A stretch of DNA of 64,000 nucleotides from Streptomyces tubercidicus (GCF_027497495.1 NZ_CP114205.1:5456001-5520000), one strand, 5' to 3'. Counted from the first letter of the stretch, positions 16,730-25,260 are shown. The notes: generated from the letters alone by a model not told the origin. Translations and numbers: made by a program.

Positions 16730-17731
16730 ATGGAGCCCACGGACGACGACCGGCGGGTGCCCGCCCGCTACGAGCCGGGCGAGGGCTGCCTGACCACCGC
16801 GGTCCGGCTTCCGATACGGATCGTGGTGCTGGTGCTCGTGATGCCGGTGCGCCTGGTGTGGGACGCGCTGACCGCCCTCGGCCGGGCCGTCCACCGGACC
16901 GCGTTGCGCCCCCTCGGCCACGGCCTCACCTGGGTGTGGCGCACGCTCGTGGTGATACCGGTGGCGTGGGTGTGGCGCACGCTCGTCGTGATACCGGTGG
17001 CGTGGACTTGGCGCACGCTCGTCGTGATACCCGTCGCCTGGGCCTGGCGCACGCTGGTCGTGGCCCCGCTGGGGTGGCTCTGGCGGTATGTGCTGGCGCC
17101 GGTCGGGCGGGGGATCGCCTGGCTGATGCGTGGACTGGGCGTGGCGCTGCTGTGGTTGGGCAAGGCGTTGTTGGTGTGGCCGTGGGTGGCCTTGTGGCGG
17201 TATGTGCTGGCGCCGGTGGGACGGGGGATCGGCGTGGTGCTGGCGTGGCTGGTGCGGTATCTGGTGGTGGCGCCCGCGCGGTGGCTGTACGCGGAGGTGC
17301 TGACGCCCGTCGGGCGGGGGATCGCCTGGGTGGCGCGTGGTCTCGGGGTCGTCGTCGTGACGCTCGTCCGGTGGATCGTGGTCGTGCCGCTGGTCGCGCT
17401 GTGGCGGTCCGTGCTGCGGCCGGTGGGGCGGGCGCTGGTCGCCGTGGTGACGGTGGTCGGCCGCGAGGTCGGGGCGGCGTTCGGGCACTGCTGGCGGGTC
17501 GCCGGGATCATCTCCCGCGCCGTCGGCCGGTTCCTCGGCACGGTGCTGCGGTGGGTCTTCGTCGAGCCGGTGCGCTGGGTGTACCGCACCGTGCTCACCC
17601 CGCTCGGCCACGGCATCCGTAACGGCATCTGGCGGCCGGTCCGGCAGGCGCTGCGCACCGCCCGCGAGACCGTGCGGCAGACCCGTCAGGAACTCCGTCG
17701 GGCCCTGTTCGGCGCCCCCGGGAAGCCGTAG
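16730..17731 (+). CDS. Membrane protein built of ~12-residue Trp/Arg/Pro repeats
   Basis: A 333-residue protein I do not recognise. After an acidic start (MEPTDDDRR) and one hydrophobic stretch, residues 68-115 are four near-identical 12-residue units, W-x-W-R-T-L-V-V-I-P-V-A. They grade into looser copies of the pattern WRYVLAPVGRGI that recur to about residue 310 (WRYVLAPVGRG, YAEVLTPVGRG, WRSVLRPVGRA, YRTVLTPLGHG). Each unit places an Arg and a Pro/Gly turn at a fixed spacing between hydrophobic residues, so the chain may form short re-entrant or membrane-surface helices rather than normal spans. The C-terminus is basic (RQTRQELRRALFG). ATG 16730 has a GGGGGAGGG site. Function unknown; it lies between the radical SAM and DUF2344 genes. 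Confidence 0.75.
   Translation: MEPTDDDRRVPARYEPGEGCLTTAVRLPIRIVVLVLVMPVRLVWDALTALGRAVHRTALRPLGHGLTWVWRTLVVIPVAWVWRTLVVIPVAWTWRTLVVIPVAWAWRTLVVAPLGWLWRYVLAPVGRGIAWLMRGLGVALLWLGKALLVWPWVALWRYVLAPVGRGIGVVLAWLVRYLVVAPARWLYAEVLTPVGRGIAWVARGLGVVVVTLVRWIVVVPLVALWRSVLRPVGRALVAVVTVVGREVGAAFGHCWRVAGIISRAVGRFLGTVLRWVFVEPVRWVYRTVLTPLGHGIRNGIWRPVRQALRTARETVRQTRQELRRALFGAPGKP
16931..17110 (+). repeat. 36-bp coding tandem repeat, four close copies plus one diverged
   Basis: Units start at 16931, 16967, 17003 and 17039, each 36 bp (12 codons). A diverged fifth unit starts at 17075. The first two differ at a single base. The array encodes the W-x-WRTLVVIPVA units of the membrane protein and should be prone to slippage or recombination. 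Confidence 0.9.
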
Positions 17732-17827
17732 TGCGCGGTCGTCGTCCCGCCCCGGCGGGAACCTGGAGCTCTGGGGACACGTACTCTTGGTAGCAGTACG
17801 ACCGCACTCACGAAGGACTGAACGACA

Positions 17828-18670
17828 CTGGGCAAGCGACAGCCCGAAGGCCCGCCGCCCGCACCGGCGGTGCAGCGCATCCGACTGCGCTACACCAAGC
17901 GCGGCCGCCTCCGGTTCACCAGCCACCGCGACTTCCAGCGCGCTTTCGAGCGGGCGCTGCGCCGCGCCGAGGTTCCCATGGCCTATTCGGCGGGCTTCAC
18001 CCCGCACCCCAAGGTGTCGTACGCCAACGCCGCCCCGACGGGTACGGGCAGCGAGGCCGAATATCTGGAGATCCAGCTCGCCGAGCACCGCGATCCGGAC
18101 AAGCTGCGCGAACTCCTCAACGAGTCGCTGCCGGACGGGCTCGATGTAATCGACGCGGTCGAGTCCCGCACCAGTGGCCTGGCCGACCGGCTGGAGGCAT
18201 CGGTGTGGGAGATCCGGCTCGACGGGGTCGAGCCGGCCGCGGCCGGGCACGCCGTCGAGGCGTTCCTCGCCGCGGAAGAAGTGCAGGTCGAGCGCCGGAC
18301 GAAAAGCGGTATGCGGACCTTTGACGCACGGGCCGCGGTGGCGCGTCTGGAGGCCACCGGTCGTGAGGGCGATAGGCCCGACGGCAATGCCTGTGCGATA
18401 CTGCGGCTGGTTGTTCGGCATCTGACACCTGCCGTTCGACCCGACGACGTCCTGTCCGGCCTCCGAGCTACGGCCGACCTGGCGCCGCCGGTCCCCGCTG
18501 CGGTGACCAGGCTGGCGCAGGGGCTGCTCGATGAGGAGACCGGCGCGGTGACTGACCCGCTAGCGCCCGACCGCGACGCTGCCACGGCCGCCCCACCCAC
18601 GGCCGCCGGGCTGAGTGCCGCGAAGGTGACAAGTGGGGCCTCCCCGGCAGCCGGGGAAGGTACTGCGTAG
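17828..18670 (+). CDS. DUF2344 / TIGR03936-type radical-SAM-associated protein
   Basis: A 280-residue partner of TIGR03960 radical SAM proteins. The family core is clear: RIRLRYTKRGRLRFTSHRDF, AFERALRRAEVPMAYSAGFTPHPKVSYANA. The rest is less conserved, and the last ~60 residues are Ala/Pro-rich and probably disordered. I place the start at CTG 17828 (MGKRQPEGPPP...), because GAAGGA lies about nine bases upstream and relatives carry this sequence; GTG 17870 is the alternative. In many bacteria this domain is fused to, or directly follows, the radical SAM protein and precedes RNase E/G, as it does here (rne starts 220 bases on). The exact biochemical role is unknown. Confidence 0.85.
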   Translation: MGKRQPEGPPPAPAVQRIRLRYTKRGRLRFTSHRDFQRAFERALRRAEVPMAYSAGFTPHPKVSYANAAPTGTGSEAEYLEIQLAEHRDPDKLRELLNESLPDGLDVIDAVESRTSGLADRLEASVWEIRLDGVEPAAAGHAVEAFLAAEEVQVERRTKSGMRTFDARAAVARLEATGREGDRPDGNACAILRLVVRHLTPAVRPDDVLSGLRATADLAPPVPAAVTRLAQGLLDEETGAVTDPLAPDRDAATAAPPTAAGLSAAKVTSGASPAAGEGTA

Positions 18671-18746
18671 GAGCGCCGTCGTCGCGTCGCCGATCAACCA
18701 GGGAGCCACCCCGGTCCGGCAGACGCACTGACCAGGAGACTTTCGC

Positions 18747-18769
18747 CGGTCCCCGCCCTACGGGGGCCG
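18747..18769 (+). other. Hairpin in the rne leader
   Basis: CGGTCCCCG (18747-18755) pairs with CGGGGGCCG (18761-18769), one G-U pair included. It lies in the 220-base gap before rne and could be part of a structured 5' leader; RNase E leaders are often autoregulatory. No protein-coding signal is visible in this gap. Confidence 0.35.
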
Positions 18770-18890
18770 ACGAGCGAGACGACAGCTCCCGTGCGGCGCC
18801 CACGCCCCGGACAGCGGGACCGCGCTCATCACGCGGACCGCGACCGGAATCAGGCGCGGCGCCCGGGAGCGTGACGGGAGAACCGCCCGC

Positions 18891-21800
18891 ATGCTCGAGC
18901 CCATTGAGCCCACCGGATCCACGCATTCCCAGGATCGCGGTGCTGACGACAACCATTCACCCAGTGACACCCTGCCGCCGCGCCGCCGGCGCCGCGCGGC
19001 ATCCCGGCCGGCCGGTCCGCCGTCGGCCGATGGCGCCGCCGAAGCCGCGGTGGTGAGCACCGATACCACCGCCGCGCCCGCGGCCGATCCGGCCCTCGCC
19101 GAGGAGACCACCGCCGCCGCGGTGACCACGGGCGACGAGGCCAAGCCGGCCCGTGCCCGCCGCCGCGCGACCCGCAAGGTCACCTCCCCGGCCGGTGCCC
19201 CGCAGCGGGGTGCCGGTGAGCCGGAGGCGGCACCGGCCGCCGAGGCCGAGGCCGCTGAGGAAGAGGAAGAGACCGTGGAGGCCCCGGCCGCCGCTGTCGA
19301 GACGCCCGCCGAGGTGCCTGCCGCGGAGCCCGCCGTGGCGCCGCAGGACGAGGACGCCGCGCCGCGCCGCGCCCGCCGCCGGGCCACCCGTAAGGTGACC
19401 GCCCCGGCCGGGTCCCCGCAGCCCGAGGCCGCCCCGGAAGCGGTGGCCGCCGAGGCGCCCGCGCCGGTCGAGTCCGCCGCGCCCGTCGAGTCCGCCGCTG
19501 CGGCACCGGACACCGCTCCGGCCGCCGCCGAGGAGAGCGCAGACGCGGCACCGCGCCGCGCCCGCCGCCGGGCCACCCGTAAGGTCACCGCTCCGGCCGG
19601 CGCCCCTCAGGCGAGCGCCGCCGAGGCCCCCGCGACGGACGTGAGCGCCGCCCCGGTCACCCCCGCCGCCCCGGTCACCCCCGCCGCCCCGGCCGCCGAG
19701 GAAGCGGCCTCCGCGCCCGCCGCGGAAGCCCCCGCCGACGAGGCCAAGCCCGCCCGGTCGCGTCGCCGCGCCACCCGTAAGACCAGCGCCCCCTCGGACG
19801 CGCCGCAGGTCACCGAGGAGGCCGAGGAGACCGCGGCAGCGGAGCCCGCGGAGGCACCGGCCGCCGACGACGCGGCCACCGAGGCGCCCCGCCGCCGGGC
19901 GCGCCGCCGTGGTGAGCCCGCCGCCGAGACGCCCCGCGCCGAGGAGGAGCCCGCCGCGGAGGCACCGCAGCGCGGCCGCCGCCGTGCGCAGCGCCCCCCG
20001 ACCGCCGTCTTCCAGGCGCCGGTCTTCACCGAGCCGATGTTCCAGACGCCGGAGAGCGTGGCCGCCGCCCATGCCGCGGCCGCCCAGGAGGAGCCCACCC
20101 CCGAGCCGGCCGTGGAGGAGCAGCCCGCCGCGGGTTCGCGCCGCCGTCGCCGTCGTGGTGCCCCGGCCGAGCCCGAGCAGGTGGCCGCCGCCCCCGCCGA
20201 GGAGCCGGTGGCCGAAGAGGCCGCGGCAGCCGAGCCGGAGACCGAGCAGGCCGAGAGCGGGCACGGCGAGGACGAGTCCGCCGAGCGCCCCTCGCGCCGC
20301 CGCCGCCGTGGCGGCCGCCGCCGTCGTCGCGGTGAGTCCGCCGAGGGCGCCGATGAGCAGTCCGCCGACGAGCGGGAGGCCCCGGAGGCGGAGGCCGAGG
20401 AGGCCGACGAGCAGGCCGCCGGGCAGCCGGAGCCGCAGGAGGACGCCGAGGACGCGTCGGGCGGTTCCAGCAGCAGCCGCCGTCGCCGCCGCCGCCGTCG
20501 TCGTACCGGTGAGCCCGCCGAGGCCGAGGCCACCGGCGCCGACGACCCGGAGCGTACGGTCGTCAAGGTCCGGGAGCCCCGGAAGAAGGACGAGAGCACC
20601 AGCGCCGACGAGGTGCAGTCGATCAAGGGGTCGACGCGCCTGGAGGCCAAGAAGCAGCGTCGCCGGGAAGGCCGCGAGCAGGGCCGCCGCCGGGTGCCGA
20701 TCATCACCGAGGCGGAGTTCCTGGCCCGCCGCGAGGCCGTCGAGCGGGTGATGGTCGTCCGCCAGAGCGGTGAGCGCACCCAGATCGGTGTCCTTGAGGA
20801 CAATGTGCTCGTCGAGCACTTCGTCAACAAGGAGCAGGCGACCTCGTACGTCGGCAATGTCTACCTCGGCAAGGTGCAGAACGTCCTGCCGTCGATGGAG
20901 GCCGCGTTCGTCGACATCGGCAAGGGCCGCAACGCCGTCCTGTACGCCGGTGAGGTCAACTTCGAGGCGCTGGGCATGGCCAACGGCCCGCGCCGGATCG
21001 AGACCGCGCTGAAGTCCGGCCAGTCCGTGCTGGTGCAGGTCACCAAGGACCCGATCGGCCACAAGGGCGCCCGGCTCACCAGCCAGGTCTCGCTCCCCGG
21101 CCGCTACCTGGTCTACGTGCCCGAGGGCTCGATGACCGGTATCAGCCGCAAGCTGCCCGACACCGAGCGGGCGCGGCTGAAGCAGATCCTCAAGAAGATC
21201 GTCCCCGAGGACGCGGGCGTCATCGTCCGTACCGCGGCGGAGGGCGCGAGCGAGGACGAGCTGGCGCGCGACGTCCAGCGGCTGCAGGCCCAGTGGGAAG
21301 AGATCCAGAAGAAGGCCAAGAGCAGCAGCTCCAACGCGCCGACCCTGCTCTACGGCGAGCCGGACATGACCGTCCGGGTCGTCCGCGACATCTTCAACGA
21401 GGACTTCTCCAAGGTCATCGTCAGTGGTGACGACGCCTGGCAGACCATCCACGGCTATGTCGCGCATGTCGCCCCGGACCTGGTCGACCGGCTCCAGAAG
21501 TGGACCTCGGACGTCGATGTCTTCGCGACGTACCGCATCGACGAGCAGCTGATGAAGGCGCTGGACCGCAAGGTCTGGCTGCCCAGCGGCGGTTCGCTGG
21601 TGATCGACCGGACCGAGGCGATGGTCGTGGTCGACGTCAACACCGGCAAGTTCACCGGCCAGGGCGGCAACCTGGAGGAGACGGTCACCAGGAACAACCT
21701 GGAGGCGGCCGAGGAGATCGTGCGCCAGCTGCGGCTGCGCGACCTCGGCGGCATCATCGTGATCGACTTCATCGACATGGTGCTGGAGTCCAACCGGGAT

Positions 21801-22772
21801 CTGGTGCTGCGGCGTCTGCTGGAGTGCCTGGGCCGGGACCGCACCAAGCACCAGGTCGCCGAGGTCACCTCGCTCGGCCTGGTCCAGATGACCCGTAAGC
21901 GGGTCGGTCAGGGCCTGCTGGAGTCCTTCTCCGAGTCGTGTGTGCACTGCAACGGCCGTGGCGTCATCGTCCACATGGACCAGCCGACGTCGGTCGGCGG
22001 CGGCGGTGGCAAGCGCAAGAAGAAGGGCAAGGGCGACCGGTCCGAGCCGCAGGTCCAGGAGGCCGAGGCCGTCGAGCCGACCCCGGACGGTGCCACGCCG
22101 GAGCTGGAGCCGGTCGCCGTGACGGAGGCCGAGCTGCAGCCCGCGGTGGCGGAGGCCGACGAATGGTTCGGCAGCCCGGCCGAGGCCGAGGCGGCCGCCG
22201 GGCGGGGCCGTGGCCGCCGCCGGGCGAGCCGGAAGGTGTCCGCTCCGGCGGGTGCGCCCAAGGCGGCGCCGGAGGCCGCGGAGATCGTCGTGCCGGCCGA
22301 GCCGGTGGCGGCTGCCGAGCCGGAGCCCGCTCCGGAGCCGGTCGCCGAGGCGCCCGCCGCGGAGCCCGCGCCGCCGGTCCGTGCGCGCCGCCGGGTGACC
22401 CGTAAGGTGGCCGCCCCGCAGGTCTCCGACGACTCCGCGACGACCGTCGTGATCGCCGCCCCGGCGGCGGAGCAGGTCACCGAGCCGGCGCCGGACGCCG
22501 CCGCGGAGCCCGTCGAGGGTGCCGAGGCGGAGGCGGAGCCCGCGGCCAAGAAGACCGCGAAGAAGGCGACGACGAAGAAGGCCGCGGCCAAGAAGGCCCC
22601 GGCGAAGAAGACCACGGCCAAGAAGACGGCGGCGAAGAAGACCACCGCCAAGAAGGCCACGGCGAAGAAGACCACCGCGAAGAAGGCGACGACGAAGAAG
22701 GCGGCGGCCAAGAAGACCGCTGCCGCCGAACAGCCCGCTGTGGCGTCGGTGTCCTCCTCGACGGAGGACTAG
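18891..22772 (+). CDS. rne: Ribonuclease E/G family endoribonuclease with disordered flanks
   Basis: A 1293-residue enzyme that cleaves single-stranded AU-rich RNA in rRNA and tRNA processing and mRNA decay. The catalytic half is internal: S1 domain from ~625 (VEHFVNKEQATSYVGNVYLG), DNase-I-like part with Asp915 (VVDVNTGKF) and Asp959 (IVIDFIDM), 44 residues apart as in E. coli, and the Zn-link C1017-V-H-C1020. Residues 1-590 are Ala/Glu/Pro-rich and carry four copies of a RRRATRKVTxPAGxPQ-like unit plus RRRRRR tracts. The tail after ~1045 holds two more units and a Lys/Ala AKKTT-type repeat. This layout matches Streptomyces RNase ES, where the flanks bind PNPase. ATG 18891 has GGGAG upstream. 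A terminator follows. Confidence 0.95.
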   Translation: MLEPIEPTGSTHSQDRGADDNHSPSDTLPPRRRRRAASRPAGPPSADGAAEAAVVSTDTTAAPAADPALAEETTAAAVTTGDEAKPARARRRATRKVTSPAGAPQRGAGEPEAAPAAEAEAAEEEEETVEAPAAAVETPAEVPAAEPAVAPQDEDAAPRRARRRATRKVTAPAGSPQPEAAPEAVAAEAPAPVESAAPVESAAAAPDTAPAAAEESADAAPRRARRRATRKVTAPAGAPQASAAEAPATDVSAAPVTPAAPVTPAAPAAEEAASAPAAEAPADEAKPARSRRRATRKTSAPSDAPQVTEEAEETAAAEPAEAPAADDAATEAPRRRARRRGEPAAETPRAEEEPAAEAPQRGRRRAQRPPTAVFQAPVFTEPMFQTPESVAAAHAAAAQEEPTPEPAVEEQPAAGSRRRRRRGAPAEPEQVAAAPAEEPVAEEAAAAEPETEQAESGHGEDESAERPSRRRRRGGRRRRRGESAEGADEQSADEREAPEAEAEEADEQAAGQPEPQEDAEDASGGSSSSRRRRRRRRRTGEPAEAEATGADDPERTVVKVREPRKKDESTSADEVQSIKGSTRLEAKKQRRREGREQGRRRVPIITEAEFLARREAVERVMVVRQSGERTQIGVLEDNVLVEHFVNKEQATSYVGNVYLGKVQNVLPSMEAAFVDIGKGRNAVLYAGEVNFEALGMANGPRRIETALKSGQSVLVQVTKDPIGHKGARLTSQVSLPGRYLVYVPEGSMTGISRKLPDTERARLKQILKKIVPEDAGVIVRTAAEGASEDELARDVQRLQAQWEEIQKKAKSSSSNAPTLLYGEPDMTVRVVRDIFNEDFSKVIVSGDDAWQTIHGYVAHVAPDLVDRLQKWTSDVDVFATYRIDEQLMKALDRKVWLPSGGSLVIDRTEAMVVVDVNTGKFTGQGGNLEETVTRNNLEAAEEIVRQLRLRDLGGIIVIDFIDMVLESNRDLVLRRLLECLGRDRTKHQVAEVTSLGLVQMTRKRVGQGLLESFSESCVHCNGRGVIVHMDQPTSVGGGGGKRKKKGKGDRSEPQVQEAEAVEPTPDGATPELEPVAVTEAELQPAVAEADEWFGSPAEAEAAAGRGRGRRRASRKVSAPAGAPKAAPEAAEIVVPAEPVAAAEPEPAPEPVAEAPAAEPAPPVRARRRVTRKVAAPQVSDDSATTVVIAAPAAEQVTEPAPDAAAEPVEGAEAEAEPAAKKTAKKATTKKAAAKKAPAKKTTAKKTAAKKTTAKKATAKKTTAKKATTKKAAAKKTAAAEQPAVASVSSSTED

Positions 22773-22783
22773 CAGGACCCGTC

Positions 22784-22813
22784 GGCCCCGGACCGTTACG
22801 GCGGTCCGGGGCC
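22784..22813 (+). terminator. Terminator after rne
   Basis: A perfect 12-bp stem, GGCCCCGGACCG (22784-22795) with CGGTCCGGGGCC (22802-22813), and loop TTACGG, lies 12 bases after the rne stop and directly before the rplU promoter. Confidence 0.8.
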
Positions 22814-22816
22814 GGT

Positions 22817-22845
22817 TTGACCCCCTGGTCAAGGCCCCGTAACCT
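22817..22845 (+). promoter_or_regulatory. Housekeeping-type promoter for rplU-rpmA
   Basis: TTGACC (22817-22822), a 17-base spacer and TAACCT (22840-22845) match the HrdB consensus well. Initiation near 22852 would give a leader of about 148 bases before the L21 start. Confidence 0.7.
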
Positions 22846-22853
22846 TGACCGTC

Positions 22854-22868
22854 GGTGTCTAAGACACC
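22854..22868 (+). promoter_or_regulatory. Palindrome at the predicted rplU transcription start
   Basis: GGTGTC TAA GACACC is a perfect 6+3+6 inverted repeat located 9 bases after the -10 element, so it is either a DNA operator or the first hairpin of the L21 leader. No regulator can be named. Confidence 0.4.
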
Positions 22869-22999
22869 AAACCCCTGAGCACACACCTCTCGGTCCGCCG
22901 AGGGAGGCCGCTCGTCCACTCGGATTCCACGGGCCCTATCCCGAGCCCGTGTGAGCGGCTGGCATCAGAGGATCCGTTTCTAGCGAAAGAGAGTTCCGC

Positions 23000-23320
23000 G
23001 TGTACGCGATCGTGCGCACCGGCGGACGCCAGCAGAAGGTTGCTGTTGGCGACGTCATCGAGGTTGACCGCATTTCCACCAGCAAGGTCGGCGACACCGT
23101 CGAGCTCTCCACGCTGCTGGTTGTGGACGGCGACTCGGTCACCAGCGACCCGTGGGTCCTGGCCGGCGTGAAGGTCCAGGGCGAGGTCGTGGACCACCAC
23201 AAGGGCGACAAGATCCGGATCCAGAAGTACAAGAACAAGACCGGTTACAAGAAGCGGATCGGCCACCGCCAGCTCCACACGGCGCTGAAGATCACCGGCA
23301 TCGACGCTCCGGCGAAGTAA
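23000..23320 (+). CDS. rplU: Ribosomal protein bL21
   Basis: A 106-residue 50S protein that binds 23S rRNA. The start MYAIVRTGGRQQKVAVGDVI and the end KRIGHRQLHTALKITGI are diagnostic. GTG 23000 follows a GAAAGAGAG site. The 148-base leader with a palindrome just after the promoter may mediate autoregulation (inference). rpmA follows after 14 bases, forming the usual L21-L27 operon, with obg next. Confidence 0.97.
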   Translation: MYAIVRTGGRQQKVAVGDVIEVDRISTSKVGDTVELSTLLVVDGDSVTSDPWVLAGVKVQGEVVDHHKGDKIRIQKYKNKTGYKKRIGHRQLHTALKITGIDAPAK

Positions 23321-23334
23321 GGGACTGAGGAGAC

Positions 23335-23592
23335 ATGGCACACAAGAAGGGCGCATCGTCCACTCGGAACGGTCGCGATTCCAATGCTCAGCGGCTCGGC
23401 GTGAAGCGCTTCGGCGGTCAGGCCGTCCTCGCCGGTGAGATCCTGGTCCGCCAGCGTGGCACCCACTTCCACCCGGGCACGGGCGTCGGCCGCGGCGGCG
23501 ACGACACCCTGTTCGCCCTCGCTGCCGGTGCGGTGCAGTTCGGCACCCACCGTGGCCGCAAGGTCGTGAACATCGTTCCGGTCGCCGAGTAA
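23335..23592 (+). CDS. rpmA: Ribosomal protein bL27
   Basis: An 85-residue 50S protein whose N-terminus reaches toward the peptidyl-transferase centre. MAHKKGASSTRNGRDSNAQR and FHPGTGVGRGGDDTLFAL are typical. There is no N-terminal cleavage extension of the Firmicutes type: the protein starts directly with MAHKKG. It is cotranscribed with rplU (14-base gap). A long hairpin follows and probably ends or attenuates the transcript before obg. Confidence 0.97.
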   Translation: MAHKKGASSTRNGRDSNAQRLGVKRFGGQAVLAGEILVRQRGTHFHPGTGVGRGGDDTLFALAAGAVQFGTHRGRKVVNIVPVAE

Positions 23593-23635
23593 TTCCGGCC
23601 TGACCGAGCGATAGCTCAGCATCAGCATCACTCAG

Positions 23636-23680
23636 GGGCGGACCGCCTTTTCCCGCGAGAGCGGGAAGGCCGGTCCGCCC
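23636..23680 (+). terminator. Long imperfect hairpin after rpmA
   Basis: GGGCGGACCG...CCTT..CCCGC (from 23636) pairs with GCGGGAAGGCCGGTCCGCCC (to 23680) around the tetraloop GAGA, with small bulges. It is well placed to terminate rplU-rpmA before obg. Confidence 0.7.
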
Positions 23681-23751
23681 TTGCGTGTTAGTACAGAGAC
23701 ATCCGCGCAAGCACAGCGACACCCCCGTAGTTACCTGGAGGCACCCCCACC

Positions 23752-25188
23752 ATGACCACCTTCGTGGACCGCGTCGAGCTGCACGTCGCCGCGGGTAACG
23801 GAGGCCACGGCGTGGCCTCCGTGATGCGGGAGAAGTTCAAACCGCTGGGCGGCCCGGACGGCGGCAACGGCGGCCGTGGCGGCGATGTGATCCTGGTCGT
23901 CGACCAGGACGTCACCACGCTTCTCGAATACCACCACCACCCGCACCGCAAGGCCACCAACGGCGCACCGGGCGCGGGCGACAACCGCTCCGGCAAGAAC
24001 GGCCAGGACCTGGTCCTGCCGGTCCCCGACGGCACCGTCGTCCTGGACCGCGCCGGCAATGTGCTCGCCGACCTCGTCGGCCAGGGCACCACCTTCGTCG
24101 CCGGACAGGGCGGCCGCGGCGGCCTCGGCAACGCCGCGCTGGCCTCCGCCCGCCGTAAGGCCCCCGGTTTCGCGCTGCTCGGCGAGCCCGGTGAGACCCG
24201 CGACATCGTGCTGGAGCTCAAGACCGTCGCGGACGTCGCGCTGGTCGGCTACCCGAGCGCCGGCAAGTCCTCGCTGATCTCGGTGCTCTCCGCCGCGAAG
24301 CCCAAGATCGCTGACTACCCCTTCACCACCCTGGTGCCCAACCTCGGTGTGGTGACGGCCGGTTCGACCGTCTACACGATCGCGGACGTCCCCGGTCTGA
24401 TCCCCGGCGCGAGCCAGGGCAAGGGCCTGGGCCTGGAGTTCCTGCGGCACGTCGAGCGCTGCGAGGTGCTCGTGCACGTCCTGGACACCGCGACCCTGGA
24501 AGCCGACCGCGACCCGGTCTCCGACCTCGACATCATCGAGGAGGAGCTCAAGCAGTACGGCGGCCTGGAGAACCGGCCCCGGATGGTCGTCCTCAACAAG
24601 ATCGACGTCCCGGACGGCAAGGACCTCGCCGAGATGATCCGCCCCGACCTGGAGGAGCGCGGCTACCGCGTGTTCGAGGTCTCCGCGGTCGCCCATATGG
24701 GCCTGAAGGAGCTGTCCTTCGCGCTCGCCGACGTGGTCGCCAAGGCCCGCGCCGCCAAGCCCGTACAGGAAGCCACCCGGATCGTCATCCGGCCCAAGGC
24801 CGTCGACGACACCGGCTTCACGATCACGGAAGAGGGCGAGAACTTCTTCCGCGTGCGCGGCGAGAAGCCCGAACGCTGGGTCCGCCAGACCGACTTCAAC
24901 AACGACGAGGCCGTCGGCTACCTCGCCGACCGCCTCAACCGCCTCGGCGTCGAGGACGAGCTGCGCAAGGCGGGCGCGCACGCGGGCGACGGCATCGCCA
25001 TCGGCCCCGAGGACAACGCGGTCGTCTTCGACTGGGAGCCGATGATGGCGGCCGGTGCGGAGATGCTGGGACGGCGTGGCGAGGACCACCGTATGGAGGC
25101 GCCCCGGCCGGCCGCGCAGCGCCGCAGGGACCGGGACGTGGCACGGGACGAGGCCGACCAGGAGTACGACGGCTTCAAGCCCTTCTGA
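23752..25188 (+). CDS. obgE: Obg-family GTPase
   Basis: A 478-residue essential GTPase of 50S assembly and, in Streptomyces, of differentiation control. The glycine-rich Obg fold is seen at residues 1-158 (GGNGGRGGDVILVV, GQGGRGGLGNAAL). The G domain has the P-loop G166-YPSAGKSS, the DVPGLIPGASQG switch II, NKIDVPD and the SAVAH G5 region. The OCT domain lies at ~345-425, followed by a charged Arg/Asp-rich tail. ATG 23752 follows CTGGAGG. The gene stands after the L21-L27 operon as in most bacteria and shares a strong bidirectional terminator with the opposing gene downstream. Confidence 0.97.
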   Translation: MTTFVDRVELHVAAGNGGHGVASVMREKFKPLGGPDGGNGGRGGDVILVVDQDVTTLLEYHHHPHRKATNGAPGAGDNRSGKNGQDLVLPVPDGTVVLDRAGNVLADLVGQGTTFVAGQGGRGGLGNAALASARRKAPGFALLGEPGETRDIVLELKTVADVALVGYPSAGKSSLISVLSAAKPKIADYPFTTLVPNLGVVTAGSTVYTIADVPGLIPGASQGKGLGLEFLRHVERCEVLVHVLDTATLEADRDPVSDLDIIEEELKQYGGLENRPRMVVLNKIDVPDGKDLAEMIRPDLEERGYRVFEVSAVAHMGLKELSFALADVVAKARAAKPVQEATRIVIRPKAVDDTGFTITEEGENFFRVRGEKPERWVRQTDFNNDEAVGYLADRLNRLGVEDELRKAGAHAGDGIAIGPEDNAVVFDWEPMMAAGAEMLGRRGEDHRMEAPRPAAQRRRDRDVARDEADQEYDGFKPF

Positions 25189-25205
25189 CCGGCCGCCCGG
25201 CCACG

Positions 25206-25260
25206 CACACACGGGGAAGGCCCCCGGGAGTTCTCCTCCCGGGGGCCTTCCCCATGTGTG
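25206..25260. terminator. Bidirectional terminator between obgE and the opposing transferase gene
   Basis: GGGGAAGGCCCCCGGGAG (25213-25230) pairs perfectly with its complement at 25236-25253 around TTCTC. After one mismatch, six further pairs (CACACA/TGTGTG) extend the stem. It serves both converging genes. Confidence 0.9.

Noticed and set aside
22540..22725. Regular Lys/Ala-coding repeats at the rne 3' end considered as a CRISPR-like or satellite array
   Set aside because: The spacing is irregular and fully explained as coding sequence for the AKKTT-type tail; no spacers.
18957..22919. 1320-codon open frame on the minus strand opposite rne
   Set aside because: It is the mirror of the strong third-position GC bias; composition is Gly/Arg/Leu noise, with no domain, and rne explains the DNA fully.
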